DNA from: Chrysogorgia sp. JL179-B06
Taxonomy: Eukaryota; Cnidaria; Anthozoa; Scleralcyonacea; Chrysogorgiidae
Direction of reading: 5' to 3'
Assembly: GCA_035772405.1 (NCBI GenBank)
Contig: JAYKKM010000351.1
Coordinates: forward strand, 2,527,501-2,591,500
Length of the DNA: 64,000 nt
Shown here piece after piece: positions 1-10,540 of the stretch. A program made the translations under genes and the position numbers. The notes beneath the pieces are model-generated. The model searched no databases, was not told where the DNA came from, and saw nothing but the letters and a program-made list of their open reading frames with translations. The stretch's first letter is position 1. Every line of letters begins with the position of its first letter.

Positions 1-99
1 AATAAAATCAATTATTAATTTCAATAATCAAGAGTTACACAATTGGTTTCTAACCGTGTCTGCGAGACAAATTAGTGTTGGCAGACTTTCCTGCATTCA

Positions 100-570
100 C
101 AGACCTGCCAACCTCCAGGAACTGAAAATCTGGAGATTTTGAAAACATGTGGTCCAAAAACCTGGAGATCACAGAAAAAACCGGGGGATTTATATAATTA
201 TGTTAAGAAAAATTTTAAAAAATTTTAAAAAAAGGAATGTAACTTACCAGTGTCTTATAGTCTATGGCTTATATATTGATTGAGGGAGATTGGTGCTGAC
301 GAATATGTGAAACTATTACCAATACAAATCACCGATAATTTTTACCAATAAGGTCGTGCCATCAATGTGAAGTACTAGAGACATTATTATTATACTAGCT
401 ATACAGAGAATCGTCTGAATGGAATAACATACAAATTGTTCTGGAAGTTGGTAAATTTCCTTATATTTTTTTTCAAAAATTGATCATTTTCCCGTAAGAA
501 CTTCGCAAGTCACCTGCGGACCGGGAGATCTTCGTAAAAACCGGCAGGACCGGGTGACTTGGCAGGTCTG
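100..570. mobile_element. MITE-like element with CAGACCTGCCAA termini
   Basis: The ends are inverted repeats: CAGACCTGCCAA at the left and TTGGCAGGTCTG at the right. The interior is non-coding and contains poorly ordered 'ctggag' and 'ccggcagg' stretches. The flanks read TGCATTCA and TGCACTCA, a near-perfect 8-bp pair that would fit an hAT-type target duplication if the last two element bases are shared with it. No transposase is present, so this would be a non-autonomous copy. The superfamily is inferred from the TSD length only. Confidence 0.55.
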
Positions 571-690
571 CACTCATGATCTGTTAAGTGCACTACCTAC
601 AAATTGAACCCAAAAATATGCAGTTTGAAAACCTGTTCAAATTGGCAAATAATTATTCACTTATTTTTATGTAATAACTGAGCACTATAC

Positions 691-760
691 ACTATTATTT
701 AAAGCCTCAAACAGTAAGCGGGCGAGGGGTTGTTGCGTACACGTATTTCTAGTACAATGT
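691..760. repeat. Fragment of the GGGCGAGGGG...TTTCTAG terminus family
   Basis: This segment contains CAAACAGTAAGCGGGCGAGG followed by GTTGTTGCGTACACGTATTTCTAGTAC. It matches the terminal repeat of the large foldback element at 22440-27778 and the right end of the insertion at 18367-19108. It therefore marks a third locus of the same terminus family. Sequence downstream to about 920 shows no convincing coding content: the small ORF there has no family resemblance. A short hairpin (GGCTACCGCTGA / TCAGCGGTAGTC) follows at 923-953. Confidence 0.5.
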
Positions 761-944
761 CGAACAGTACTGGATTACCCCAGATTTTGGCGCTTTGTCA
801 GTTTGTAAAGCAGATAGCGCACGATATAACGCGATCACTTCTCGAGTACCTAAGGATCCTGTCGACATCTCACGATAGCAGGTCGAGTATGACGTATCGA
901 GACCTCAAGATTTCGCCAACTTAGTGGCTACCGCTGACATTCAG

Positions 945-2745
945 CGGTAGTCACAAAAATAGGTCCGCGATGCGAACATGTGGCGCATGGAAGATTCATA
1001 AAACTGGGTCAGCCTTGTGGAGCAATGAGCATGGGGTGTGACCAAAAGAAAGGTCCACTTTTATGAAACTAAAAGACTGTTTATCGTTATCTAAACTGTG
1101 GAAAGATAAATGCAAATCTGTCATACTAACTGAAATATTAGTATTATTCATTTATACTGAGGCATTTATTCCCATTATGGGATCACTGTCATGGAGGCTC
1201 TTTATCATTATATTGATGTGGTGCCTTTAAAGTGTCTATGAAACGAAAATTCGCCACAGTTTTTATGATTGTACTTGAAAGAACACTTATAATAATGAAG
1301 ATACTTCTTTAAAAACTTTTCATGTTATCCCGTTCTTGAATTATTACGCTTTATATAATTTGATCTGTGACGTCACAAGATGGACACAACATTACACCAA
1401 AACTGAAAATCAGGCATATCAACTGGTTCGACTAAATAGATTCGAACCTTGCTGACTTACTCAGTGAAGAAAACTAAACATTGTCATGGTTTTAATGTGG
1501 TTCAGCTATGATAACAGGTTAGTTTCTAGATTACTCTCTTCCTTTATAAGAATTCTATGTTTTCAACCGCATGCACAGCAACTTATTTAGTTTTAGGAAG
1601 TTAACAATCATTGCGATTGTTGTTATTAGGTTCCCATGGTATCAGATTCATTCCTTGACTTGACATTGCGTCAAGTCTTGTTGACTCAGTAAGTCTGCAT
1701 GATTTGAGCCTGTTTAGTCAAACCAATCAAAAGATATGCCTGATTTTGTGTTTTGATGTAATGCTGTGCCCATCTTGTGTCAGTTACATGAAGCATAATA
1801 ACTCAAGAACGGCATAAGAAATGAAAGTCATGTAAATATATTTTTCATTATTTTACGTACTCTTTCAAATACAATCATAAAACGATCGGGTGAATTTTCA
1901 TTTCATAGACACTTACACTGATAGATTGACCAAGGGCAAATATCACAATATTTTTTATAGATGAGGGGTATAGAGGCCACATAAATCAGGTGTTGAATTA
2001 CTAGACTTATGTTAGATTACTAGACAGTGCTGTTGGTATAAGCAAACAGCAAATTTAACTAAATCAGCAGTGAATAAACTAATTTGTAAATGCATTTTTA
2101 AGACACTAGGTTCCATTATTACATGTCCTGGATAATTCACCGGTTAACGATTCACAATAGGTTAATGCATAATAAAGTTTTCTCGTCTAATACCATGTTA
2201 GGAACATCTGTCAATAACAAAAAAAAAATTTTCACTGAAACTTTTTAATTAATACAATTACTGCAGAGAGGAACTATTCTTTAATGCTGAAATTTTCGTA
2301 ATGATGTTCATAATCTTGGCACAAATTATTACTTGAGAGCTTTTGATTAATGATTTTATTTTTATTTTTATCAATATTGCCCAAAGTAACTGAGACACCT
2401 GTTATTTTAAATGGAATACAACTTTTCAAGGTTTCTAAAGTAAGCAAAACACATCTACAAGAAATGCATTCCATATAGGTCTCTTAAGTGTGAATCAAAT
2501 ATCTTGAAAGAAGTGTCTAACATTTTGAACACTGAAACAAAAAATAGCATTTTTAGACAAACATAAGGGCCAGCAGCATCACATGTCATGAGTAATTCTC
2601 CAGATTCAGTATAAGTTAAAGCATAGGTTTTGTCATTTATTGATACCATACAAACAGTTCCCATGAAACAAAATATTAGACGAATTGCAATTATAAATAT
2701 GTATTTAAAAATTATAGCCGTCAATGACATTGCTATACATTGACA
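945..2745. repeat. Dispersed repeat A, left copy
   Basis: This ~1.8 kb block is repeated in the same orientation at 58148-60485. Shared landmarks include AATAGGTCCGCGATGCGAAC, GAGCAATGAGCATGGGGTGT and the stretch around the protease-like remnant near 2475. The copies are clearly diverged with many indels, and the right copy has extra MITE insertions. It appears to be a remnant of a larger mobile element, because the distal part still encodes a recognisable cysteine-protease-like segment on the minus strand. No intact gene is seen in it. Confidence 0.75.
2455..2700 (-). pseudogene. Remnant of a C76/OTU-like cysteine protease domain
   Basis: On the minus strand the translation includes the run SFKIFDSHLRDLYGM, preceded by a segment reading ALTYTESGELLMTCD. 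The FKIFDSHxRDLYGM pattern looks like the Asp-x-His region of papain-like deubiquitinase-type domains (UL36/C76-like or OTU-like) that I associate with Helitron and PIF1-type elements of invertebrates. That assignment rests on motif memory. Just after GM the frame is lost, and a coherent continuation (CVLLTLETLK) appears in another frame, so the copy is broken. The right copy of repeat A carries the parallel remnant near 59.7 kb. No catalytic Cys was located. Confidence 0.45.
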
Positions 2746-3029
2746 TTGCTCGTTAGGGCAATGTATGCAGCTCTTGCATATATGGAATATGTACAGTAAG
2801 TCCCTATCCATACATGTTGCGAGACAAAAAATACATGTACTGTACCTGACATGAATATAATTAATATTATTACAAAATATAGAGGATTTTATATAAACCA
2901 TGGTGCAAGCCTTTAAAATTATAAAATAGCTTTAACGAGGGTGTCATGCATGTTGAAAACTAAACGGCGGCACTAAATCCGCATTGTAATAAACCCAATG
3001 TGAAGAACATTGAATATGAGAAAATAGAA

Positions 3030-3297
3030 TGCGGGCTGTAAACCATTTCCGTTTCCTTTTCCAATAATAGCATCGACATCAACACCTATAATGAAGGCAA
3101 ATGTTTTATTAATTTCGGTGTTTTTAAAATGTAAAGTAGGTTTCCTGTAAAAACACTTCTGTTCTATGTTGCATAAAATAAAAGAAAGCAAAGATACCCG
3201 TTGGCAAAGGAACTCTAGTAGCAGTTTCGGCATTGGGAAGAATATCGCAAATAGCATCAACATTTATATCAATATTTGCAGGTATGTTCTTTGGCAT
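3030..3297 (-). CDS. Two phase-matched small exons of an unrecognised gene
   Basis: A minus-strand exon starts with ATG at 3297 and runs to 3198, where ACG-G is followed by a GT donor. The next exon starts at 3085 after ...TTATAG and continues in the matching phase. The joined reading contains NIDINVDAICDILPNAETA, then the junction reading PLPTGVDVDAIIGKGNGNG. The repeated (I/D)VDAI core across the junction and the exact phase fit support real exons. The 3' limit is uncertain, as it reads on into hydrophobic sequence to about 2973. No family is recognised. It lies just upstream of the protease remnant on the same strand and may belong to the same mobile element. Confidence 0.35.
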
Positions 3298-3447
3298 ACT
3301 GAAAGGAAAAATAGATAGTGTGAAATATTTTGTGGGTATAAGGGAGGGCCAGATTTAAATAGGGAGGAACATAACAGAGAAAATAAAGTAGTCTAAAACA
3401 GAGGTGGTGCGAAGTCCATCATTCCCGAAGATATTTCGCTCGCCAGC

Positions 3448-3904
3448 TTAACTCTTTCCTGTCCGGCCCAGTCAAAAGGGGTCATAGAAGACCCCGAAGT
3501 CGTCAATCGAAAAACACGGCATACGGTAACGCAAGATTAAAAATTGAAATTCGACAAGCGCCAGGCACATGAGATCCACTCACACGCCATGTTTGATTTG
3601 ATTTTATAAACAACTCTGGGATTGGTGGCATTTTGAATTTTCATATTTGCTACGCAGGCGTGCAAGATGGTCTTTTCTAGAAAAATGGACGTTTTTCAAC
3701 CTGATTTATGATAATTAATGTTATTTTATATTTAACATAATGTGCCTTGTTCGGGAAATTTAAAAGCATTGGTAACAGCCGGTTTATTGGGCTTTTAGAA
3801 AATGTATAGCTCTCTCAAGAGTTGTGGTTATTTCCAGAGATATCAGTAGAACTAAGAAGTGGTTCAATTTTGGATGTTTTTCAGCCCGTCAGGAAATAGT
3901 TTAA
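3448..3904 (+). mobile_element. MITE family X, copy 1
   Basis: Begins TTAACTCTTTCCTGTC and ends GTCAGGAAATAGTTTAA. It is the inverted relative of the copy at 8169-8603: both share a central stretch on the TTTTCTAGAAAAATG motif and a segment containing GCACATTATG/CATAATGTG, and both carry AAGACCC near one end. There is no coding capacity. Length (~450 bp) and terminal inverted repeats of ~15 bp fit a MITE; superfamily unknown. Between this copy and 4555 I see only AT-rich sequence without features. Confidence 0.65.
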
Positions 3905-4554
3905 CTTTAAAACAGTGTAAAATACAATATTACTTGCAAATTGAGAAGTGGGCTGTGCCCAGTAAAGGTGAGACCAACGTAACGGCCAAACACTAATAAT
4001 GAAGACAATCCAATGGAGAACTGAAATGGAGCTTGAACAGTAGAGCTGTATCGTCGATATCATCTTGTATCACTCAAAGGAGTACTCTTGTCATAATGTC
4101 GTCTTTTCTTGCCTTGGTAATTTGTACATAATGTGTTACTTATAATGTAAACCCGGCAAATTCAAGATAAATGACATAAAACTCCTTTCGCGAGCAAATT
4201 TTTTTTGATGTCTATACCTTCTTCTCTGCTTATTTTAATAACTTATTGGTGTGTTGAGCTCAGTTTACTGGGTCGTATATATGTTTCTCAAACTCATTAA
4301 TAATTCATGAGCAAATTATTCAATCAGATCTTCTAAATTGAACCACGTGATGACACTAGAAATGCCAGTAAAGTACTGGGCAGAGGACTAGAAATATTTT
4401 TTCCAGTCCAAGGAAAATAAATAATATTTCCAGTCCGGTGCTGCGAATATGACGTCAAGAACTGATAGGGATTACATTAATCATTAATAATCCACTTTTT
4501 ACACTTAGGGATTACACTAATTGATTTTGAGAAGTCATTCAAAGCCTCGAAATC

Positions 4555-4651
4555 GGACTAGACCGGGTTTTCAAGTACTCGGATTTGTTTCAGTCCTCGG
4601 CTTCGCCTCGGACTGGAACAAATCTTCGTACTTGAAAATCCGGTCTAGTCC
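4555..4651. repeat. ~97-bp near-perfect hairpin
   Basis: GGACTAGACCGGGTTTTCAAGTAC on the left pairs with GTACTTGAAAATCCGGTCTAGTCC on the right; the loop region CCTCGGCTTCGCCTCGG is itself a smaller palindrome. It is followed by TCAATAATTCATGA and an AT-rich segment that recurs near 25.54 kb. It looks like the end or whole of a foldback MITE. The ORF crossing it is a by-product of the palindrome. Confidence 0.7.
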
Positions 4652-4694
4652 TCTTTCTCGGCCTTTAAATATTACATCGAGGAAATCAAAAAAC

Positions 4695-4835
4695 TCATCA
4701 ATAATTCATGAAGAAAAGACAAAGGAAATCAGTGGCATGACGATGGTTTTAAATGTGATAAAGATTCGTCCTCATTTACATAAACTTTATCTTTGATTTT
4801 CTCGGCTTAGATAACATTGATTTTCACAAACACTG
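4695..4835 (+). repeat. Dispersed repeat F, copy 1
   Basis: Contains TCAATAATTCATGA, GAAAAGACAAAG, then AAATGTGATAAAGATTCGTC and CTTTATCTTTGATTTTCTCG. The same order recurs at 25540-25690 in direct orientation. Non-coding; probably a SINE/MITE fragment. The 4835-5077 stretch after it shows no gene. Confidence 0.65.
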
Positions 4836-5085
4836 CTGCGAGTTTATTAAACGGTATTTTAAAACAGTGAAATATACAATACATAAATTGAGTAGAACGC
4901 TTGCATCCAGTAACGGTTAGCGCAACATATAACGCAAAAGCATCATAACGCAACAACAATGCAGCCTCACCCCAAACGCAACACGGATAATTAATGTATA
5001 CGTTAAAAAGTGATAATAAAAGTGTTAAGAAAGTCTCAATTGTTGAGCAACATGGTGATACATTCCAAAGGACCATGCAGTCGCC

Positions 5086-5241
5086 CAGGGCCGCCGAGAG
5101 ACATGACGGGCCCGGGGGATCCTCTAAATGCCTCAGATGTCGGAGGCCCCGGATTTGCTTGGCTCCATATTCGCGGGCCCCTAGATTATGGACGATCCCT
5201 GGGGCAGTTGCCCCGGCTATCCTACCCTCTCGGCGGTCCTG
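5086..5241. mobile_element. GC-rich hAT-type MITE with 8-bp TSD
   Basis: Termini are CAGGGCCGCCGAGAG and CTCTCGGCGGTCCTG, a 15-bp terminal inverted repeat with one mismatch. The element is flanked on both sides by a perfect 8-bp duplication, CAGTCGCC (5078-5085 and 5242-5249). CAG-start termini with 8-bp duplications are typical of hAT transposons. The interior is strikingly GC-rich against the AT-rich surroundings and contains no transposase. Confidence 0.85.
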
Positions 5242-5281
5242 CAGTCGCCCGTGCGGATTGCTAATATATGTAGTTGGTACA

Positions 5282-5512
5282 AGCCAGTTCGTAATGTCGA
5301 CTGCGCATCAAAATGACGCGTTCTGCGTAGAGATAAAACTTATTTCAATTCATAACATCAGGCTGGGAAATTCAGTAGAACGAATTTGAAAATAAAAGTG
5401 TAAATAGAAATCCAAATGTCTATTGTGGTTTTAGCATGATATATGAATTGAAATAAATGTTATCCCGACGCAGACACGTCATTTAATGCGCAGTCGACAT
5501 TACGAACTGGCT
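5282..5512. mobile_element. MITE with ~45-bp terminal inverted repeats
   Basis: The left end AGCCAGTTCGTAATGTCGAC is mirrored at the right end GTCGACATTACGAACTGGCT. The inverted match continues inward through GCGCAT and ATGACG to TCTGCGT/ACGCAGA, about 45 bp with a few differences. The interior is non-coding. No clear target duplication could be assigned. Between 5512 and 6430 I see AT-rich sequence and a telomere-like C-rich patch near 6240-6300, but no gene. Confidence 0.8.
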
Positions 5513-6229
5513 CATTGGTTCGAATTATAGATTAAATTGCAAAACAATCGACCTTGCAGATTGTTACGATTCATCATTTAATTGCGTTAATTCTTTCAAC
5601 AATTTTATGATGAAAATATATTTTCATTATATTAAAAATAATAAAAATATTTTGTATCAGAGCACTTTGAAGCCAATTACTTTGATCCAAAATACATCAA
5701 CTACTATTGCAACTACTAAATGCAACTAAATGCAACTACACAAAGTCTGGAGTTTGAACCTGATTGATAGTTGATAATTGATGACTAACTCACCACTGTT
5801 GAATCGCGTGACGACATTGCTGTTGGCTCACCACGTGCACAAGCTGATTTCCGTCGTCAGAACAAACAGGTCCACCATAAATGTAACACAAAAGGTTGAC
5901 GAACCTTTGATGGCACACAGAAGATAAATATGGCTTCGTTGTATCAATAATGTTCTGTATGTGTTTCACGATGGTAATATAAAGTTTTGCTTGGCTCTCT
6001 AAAACCTAGAGAAAAAAATATCATAATTGAACAATGTTGTTTCACTGGTCTATAAAATATCCGCAAGACACCTCAACATGATGCCGAGGAAGTACTATAG
6101 GAAGTACTGGGTACGAGAAAGTGCTGGGTACGAGAACAACCCGGTCTCTTCCTTAAATTAACTATTATCCTTAATTTACAAATCGCTCTGAATTAAGGAT
6201 AATGGTTAATCTAATGCTAGAACCCAACC

Positions 6230-6300
6230 CCAACACAACAAAGATCATAACCCTAACCCCCCGCCCAATGGGTTTTCTAACTAACCCCCTGTCAATTAAC
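6230..6300. repeat. Telomere-like degenerate CCCTAAC stretch
   Basis: Contains 'accctaaccccccgccc' and 'ctaaccccct' within a short C-rich run. Comparable patches appear at 7150-7260, 8028-8065, 10680-10740, 19195-19235, 25888-25935 and 48080-48150. They are short and degenerate, always interstitial, and often border repeats. Confidence 0.45.
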
Positions 6301-6432
6301 GAAGCATTACTTTGACGATGAATGTCATATTAATGGTGAAAAAATTTCACAATCTGCTAAATTAATTTTTCGCTTCAAATCGTGGGAATATTCGACTTCT
6401 AGTCTAATATTGTAAATACATATATGGAAAAA

Positions 6433-6510
6433 GTGATTACCCCAACTGGGAATCGAATCCTGGTCTCCGAATCAACGTGTCGGCGCTCTAACCTTTGAGC
6501 TAATGCGATA
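6433..6510 (-). repeat. tRNA-derived SINE head
   Basis: Read on the minus strand, a D-arm-like GCATTAGCTCAAAGGTTAGAGC is followed by a B-box-like GGATTCGATTCCCAGTTGGG. These are the internal RNA polymerase III promoter boxes of a tRNA. The acceptor stem is not convincingly closed, and related copies lie nearby on both strands, so I interpret it as a SINE, not a functional tRNA. Confidence 0.65.
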
Positions 6511-6579
6511 TCTGCCTGTTGGTGTCAAGTGAAAGCGGCGAATTTAATATGTATATGGAAAATCACTGACTGTTCTGAC

Positions 6580-6646
6580 CGTGTCTCATTAGCTAAAAGG
6601 TCAGAGCGCCGAGACCAGGGTTCGATTCCCGGTTGGGGCAGTCACT
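6580..6646 (+). repeat. tRNA-derived SINE head, internally deleted
   Basis: ATTAGCTAAAAGGTCAGAGC (A-box region) is followed directly by GAGACCAGGGTTCGATTCCC (B box). Compared with the copies at 6433 and 7028, the anticodon-arm segment containing CGTTGATTCGG is missing. It shares the 5' flank (GGCGAATTTAATATGTATATG) with the copy at 7028. Confidence 0.65.
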
Positions 6647-7027
6647 TTTCCCATACTTATTTCATGATTGAGGAAGTATTCTATAACAAAGTTTGTCCAT
6701 TTTTTCCACCTTGAACAAAGATTTTCCTAGTTTTTTCCTTCGTTTCTTATCTAATTAGTATTCATAGAGCTGTTTGCTATATACAGCCCGCGATGCATCA
6801 AAGAAAACCGACTCAATCATGAAATAATTATTCTTAAAGCCCTCTGTATACAAGAAGTTGTGTATCGCTTTCCTACTTTGGGAAGTGCGCTCGAGAGGCC
6901 TTGCTCCACGTTATGGTTAGATGCGATGTCTGCCTGTTGGTGTCGAATTTAATATGTGTTATGTCGAATATAATAAAGCGGCGAATTTAATATGTATATG
7001 GCAAAATCACTGACTGTTCTGACCGTG

Positions 7028-7104
7028 TCTCGCTAGCTCAAATTTTGGAGCGCCGAAACGTTGATTCGGAGACCAGGGTTCGATTCCTGGTTGGGGTAGT
7101 CACT
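7028..7104 (+). repeat. tRNA-derived SINE head
   Basis: CTCGCTAGCTCAAATTTTGG, then GAGCGCC, CGTTGATTCGGAGACC and GGTTCGATTCCTGGTTGGGG give a tRNA-like order of D-arm, anticodon-arm and T-arm sequences. It is the third copy in a 700-bp cluster with mixed orientation. The adjoining 7105-8168 stretch has telomere-like CCTAA patches and short ORFs that I cannot support as genes. Confidence 0.65.
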
Positions 7105-8168
7105 TTTTCCATATATGTATTTGACAAAATAATTTCATGTTACGATAGACGCTAATACTAACACTAACTCTAATCCAAAACCTAATACAACCCTAACCCC
7201 GGCCCAACCTTAATGCAACCCTAGCCCTAATACTGACCAACCTAAACCTTAAGCTACCTCCTCCAATGGGAATTCTTTTCACAGTCTTTTTCATAAAGTT
7301 AGCAAGTAAAGCCATTTTCTACTTCAACATTTCGCTTGCCGCGCTAGAGAAACATTTCGCCTATAATTTTTCCCGTTTAATTGGTCAACAACTGAAAAAA
7401 ACGATTTCATATTCGAAATATTTCACTAGCGGCGATCGAATGCAATGGTGAAGTGGAAAACGGGCTTAAAGAGTGAGTGTCAACCGTTACGCATTGCACG
7501 TTCATTGCACGCTTTTTGAAGCACGAAATTCCCTCCTTGATATAAATTATTCATTTTGTCTTTTAATTGAAAGAAGATATTCCTTAGTAAGTAATTTCTG
7601 CATTTTTCACAAAACTCGAAGTTTTCTTGACTTTCGTTTCGAATTATGTTCGCGAAGTGTGGAAAGACCAATTGACGAGGTTCAAACAAAATAAATCAGG
7701 GTCCGATACTAGTCGACGTATTTGGATTGTGGATGAATAAGAAAACCTGTATAGGGTTTTCTGAGAGAATTCGGCGAATTTTCAGAGTATTTACCACGTC
7801 CAGTTGGCAAGGAAGCACTTCAAAACAGTTTGTTATCGTATAGAAAGATATACACAAACGCGCAATGCACGACGGTTACTCACTCTTTAAGGGCAGCTTT
7901 TACGCGCCAGATTTATATAAGAGACTGGGAACGGAACCTCATTGGACGTCTTCCAGTAATAAGTTGATGCCATGCAAATATACAATATATGTACAAATTA
8001 TTTCATGTTACGATGGACCCTAATACTAGGGTTAGGGTTGTATTAGGTTTGGGGTTAAGGTTCAAATAAGTTTCGACCTCTAGAAATATAACATTGAAGC
8101 GTGTACGAGGTCTAATGTGTCGAGCGAATGTCCTTCGTATAACACAATTATCTTACTCGTTATAATTA

Positions 8169-8603
8169 TTAACTCTTTCCCGACAAACATCAAAAATTGA
8201 ACCACCTCTTTGTTCTATTGATATATCTTGAAATAACCATAACTGTTGCGAAAGCTATACATTTTCTGAAAGCCCAATAAACCGGCTTTTACTTGTGCTT
8301 TTAAATTTCCCGAACAAAACGCATTATGTTAATATGAATTAGCATTAATTATCATAAATCAGGTTGAAAAATTTACATTTTTCTAGAAAAGGCCACGTGC
8401 ACGCCCGCGTAGCATCTTGAAAACTCAAAATGCCACCAATCGCAGAGTTAAAATCAAACTTGGCGTGTGCGTGAATCTCATGTTCCTAGCGCTTGTCGAA
8501 CTTTAATTTTTAATCTTGCCTTACCGTGTGCCGTGTTTTTTGATTGACGACTTTGCGGGTCTTCTAAGACCCGTTTTGACTGGGCCGGTAAGGAAAGAGT
8601 TAA
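8169..8603 (-). mobile_element. MITE family X, copy 2
   Basis: The termini are TTAACTCTTTCC and GGAAAGAGTTAA, a perfect 12-bp inverted repeat. The interior is the reverse complement of the copy at 3448-3904, with moderate divergence. No ORF of note. The terminal bases are better preserved than in copy 1, so they define the family ends. Confidence 0.75.
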
Positions 8604-8983
8604 TGGCAGCGTTTGTGGGTTCGATGCACTGAAGAGTGAAGGATAATTTCTCTTTTAACGTTATACCTTTTCCACTTCTGTGACGCTTAATGTTACATTG
8701 TTTCCTCTACGAGTGTACACTCTATTAAAGATCTTGCGAGATCATTTCAAATTGAGACCTCTGACCGAAGTTACCGCAGGTACACGAGTACCTTTTGCGT
8801 GCAAAGTGTAAAGAAATTAGTATCTTGGTTATTTAAAATATAGTCCAAACAAATCAGGAAAAAGTTCCACTGTTATGTTATTAAAGAATACATTTACATT
8901 CAGCGTCACATACCCATATAATGTATACGTTACCTAAACTTCTAAAACGTCAATAAAAGCATTCTAAAATGATACATAATTAC

Positions 8984-9493
8984 CTTGTAATCTCTTTTTG
9001 GACAAAATGTATCTGGAAGGCGAACACATCTTTGAAAGGGAGTTTCTTGTCGATGGATGTCAGAGCAGTGCAGTATCCCAATGCGTTGAACAGCCACAGG
9101 GCAGATGGATTTGGCGTCAACGCAAGACCGTCGGCTTCTTTCAACATTGTTGCTTGCCGTGCCGTTCTTTTCATCACATATCAAAATATGTTGAGAACAC
9201 ACGTATTCACGGACGTTCTCACGACAAGAAGAATTGACATCATTTGGCAATAAATCCAAATAGATTTTGGCAACATGAAGAGACTGTTGAATGAGTGGCG
9301 TTTCACGGCCGGAAATACTCAAAACTTTTCCCTGTATCGGGCAGATCTCGGTTTCTGGCGGATCCACACAACGTACTGTTATATTCCTTTGAAGATACCC
9401 CAATTTAGTATTACTGTTTTCACAGCTACTACCGCAAAAGAAAGACAGGAGTACCAGAATATTCAAGGCTGATGCGTTGCTGATAAATGACAT
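8984..9493 (-). CDS. Secreted Frizzled-type cysteine-rich domain protein, first exon
   Basis: The exon begins with a hydrophobic signal-peptide-like N-terminus (LNILVLLSFFCGSSC, residues ~10-24). After the signal the exon encodes ten cysteines in an order resembling a Frizzled CRD: a CxxxxxxxC pair near residue 42, single Cys before NVREYVC, a YVCSQHILIC pair, an SCVDAKSIC pair, LHC, RC and FC. Frizzled CRDs bind Wnt ligands or lipids and have ten conserved cysteines, so the count fits, although no exact sequence match is claimed. The exon probably ends at 8984, where TACAAG is followed by GTAATT; the ORF stops shortly after in the intron. No downstream exon was identified, so it may be a secreted CRD protein or part of a larger receptor. 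It lies outside the giant inverted repeat. Confidence 0.5.
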
Positions 9494-9559
9494 ATTTGGT
9501 TGCTATGTTATCGGTAATTACCGATTTTTTCATTCTTCTCCAGATATATAGCATTGCAG

Positions 9560-10135
9560 GAAGACACGTGACAGGACGTCTATACATGATACAGAAAATT
9601 CCTGAAACACGAATTAAGTTGACACATCATAACTTTTTAAACACTTAGAAATAAATGTGTATCTAAGCTATTTTAGCCGAAGTGAAAAGATGCATTCAAT
9701 ATAGAGATAAGACGTCTGGTTATACACTTGGTCGTTACGGTTGGGTGGGACGTGGGAGCCCTTCCAAACTTCCCAAATTAACTCTGCTCACCACGGCTTC
9801 GAGTTAACAGTCGAAGACACGTGACCGGACGTCTATATGATATATTAAGATTTCCAGACGATCATTAATCTACAGTGCTAAGTAAAGAGAAAATGGTTGA
9901 AACATAACTTTTTAAACACTTATAATAGATAAATGTGTATCTAAGCTATTTAAGCCGAAGTGAAAACATGTATTCAATATCGAGATAAGACGTCTGGCTA
10001 TAGATTTGGTCGTTACGGTTGGATGGGACGTGGGAGTCCTTCCAAACTGCCCAAAATATCTCTGCTCACCACTATGGCATTGCAAGACACTTGACCGGAC
10101 GTCTGTGATATAAATATCTTAATCTACACTGCTAC
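9560..10135. repeat. Tandem repeat, ~2.2 copies of a 255-270-bp unit
   Basis: Units start at about 9560, 9813 and 10083 (partial) with GAAGACACGTGAC(A/C)GGACGTCT. Shared inner landmarks are AACATAACTTTTTAAACACTT-like sequence, AGATAAGACGTCTGG and GGGACGTGGGAG. The copies differ by small indels and substitutions. Non-coding. A CACGTG E-box-like palindrome opens units 1 and 2. Confidence 0.8.
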
Positions 10136-10164
10136 TTAAACTTCCTGCTCTCTGTCTCTGTCTG

Positions 10165-10285
10165 TCTCCGTCTCACTCCGTCTCTCTCCGTCTCTCTCCC
10201 CGTCTCTCTCCGTCTCTCTCCGTCTCTCTCCGTCTCTCTCCGTCTCTCTCCGTCTCTCTCCGTCTCTCTATCTCTCTGTCTCTCA
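10165..10285. repeat. (CGTCTCTCTC)n microsatellite
   Basis: About ten near-perfect copies of the decamer CGTCTCTCTC preceded by imperfect CTGTCTC variants. It is a simple pyrimidine-rich repeat directly after the 260-bp tandem repeat. Confidence 0.95.
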
Positions 10286-10379
10286 GGTGTTTCCCTCACA
10301 CCTCACAGCAAAGCAGAAGGAGAACAAGGACCGAGACAATTTAAAAGGAGAAACCATAGTCGAAAACCTCTCTTCTCCG

Positions 10380-10540
10380 CAGAGGCTTCCAATGCGGTAG
10401 AGGGTAATGGGACGAGGAAAACCGCTGAAATTCGGAACGCGTGCAGGCGGAGGGAAGAGGCCTCTGCCAGATTTGGGTTTGACTACATCACGGGCGTTCG
10501 TTGCGGGTGACATCGATATGTTCGGTCAGCGGTCAACTTC
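10380..10540 (+). repeat. Dispersed repeat P, copy 1
   Basis: Carries GTAATGGGACGAGGAAAACC, CATCACGGGCGTTCGTTGCG and CATCGATATGTT. Parts recur inverted at about 11205-11260 (the CGATGTCACCCGCAACGAAC segment) and 11960-12100 (the GGTTTTCCTCGTCCCATT segment). Non-coding; it is probably one mobile-element family fragmented into three places. Between 10540 and 11205 I see a G-rich telomere-like patch (GGGGGGGTTAGG, 10663-10740) and otherwise nothing. Confidence 0.6.

Noticed and set aside
5010..5389. GC-rich ORFs of 84 and 131 codons
   Set aside because: They run through an hAT MITE and a second MITE; their apparent coding potential comes from the GC-rich insert.
6433..7104. Functional tRNA genes
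   Set aside because: A and B boxes are present but acceptor and anticodon stems do not close properly, and copies are clustered, truncated and in both orientations, which fits SINEs.
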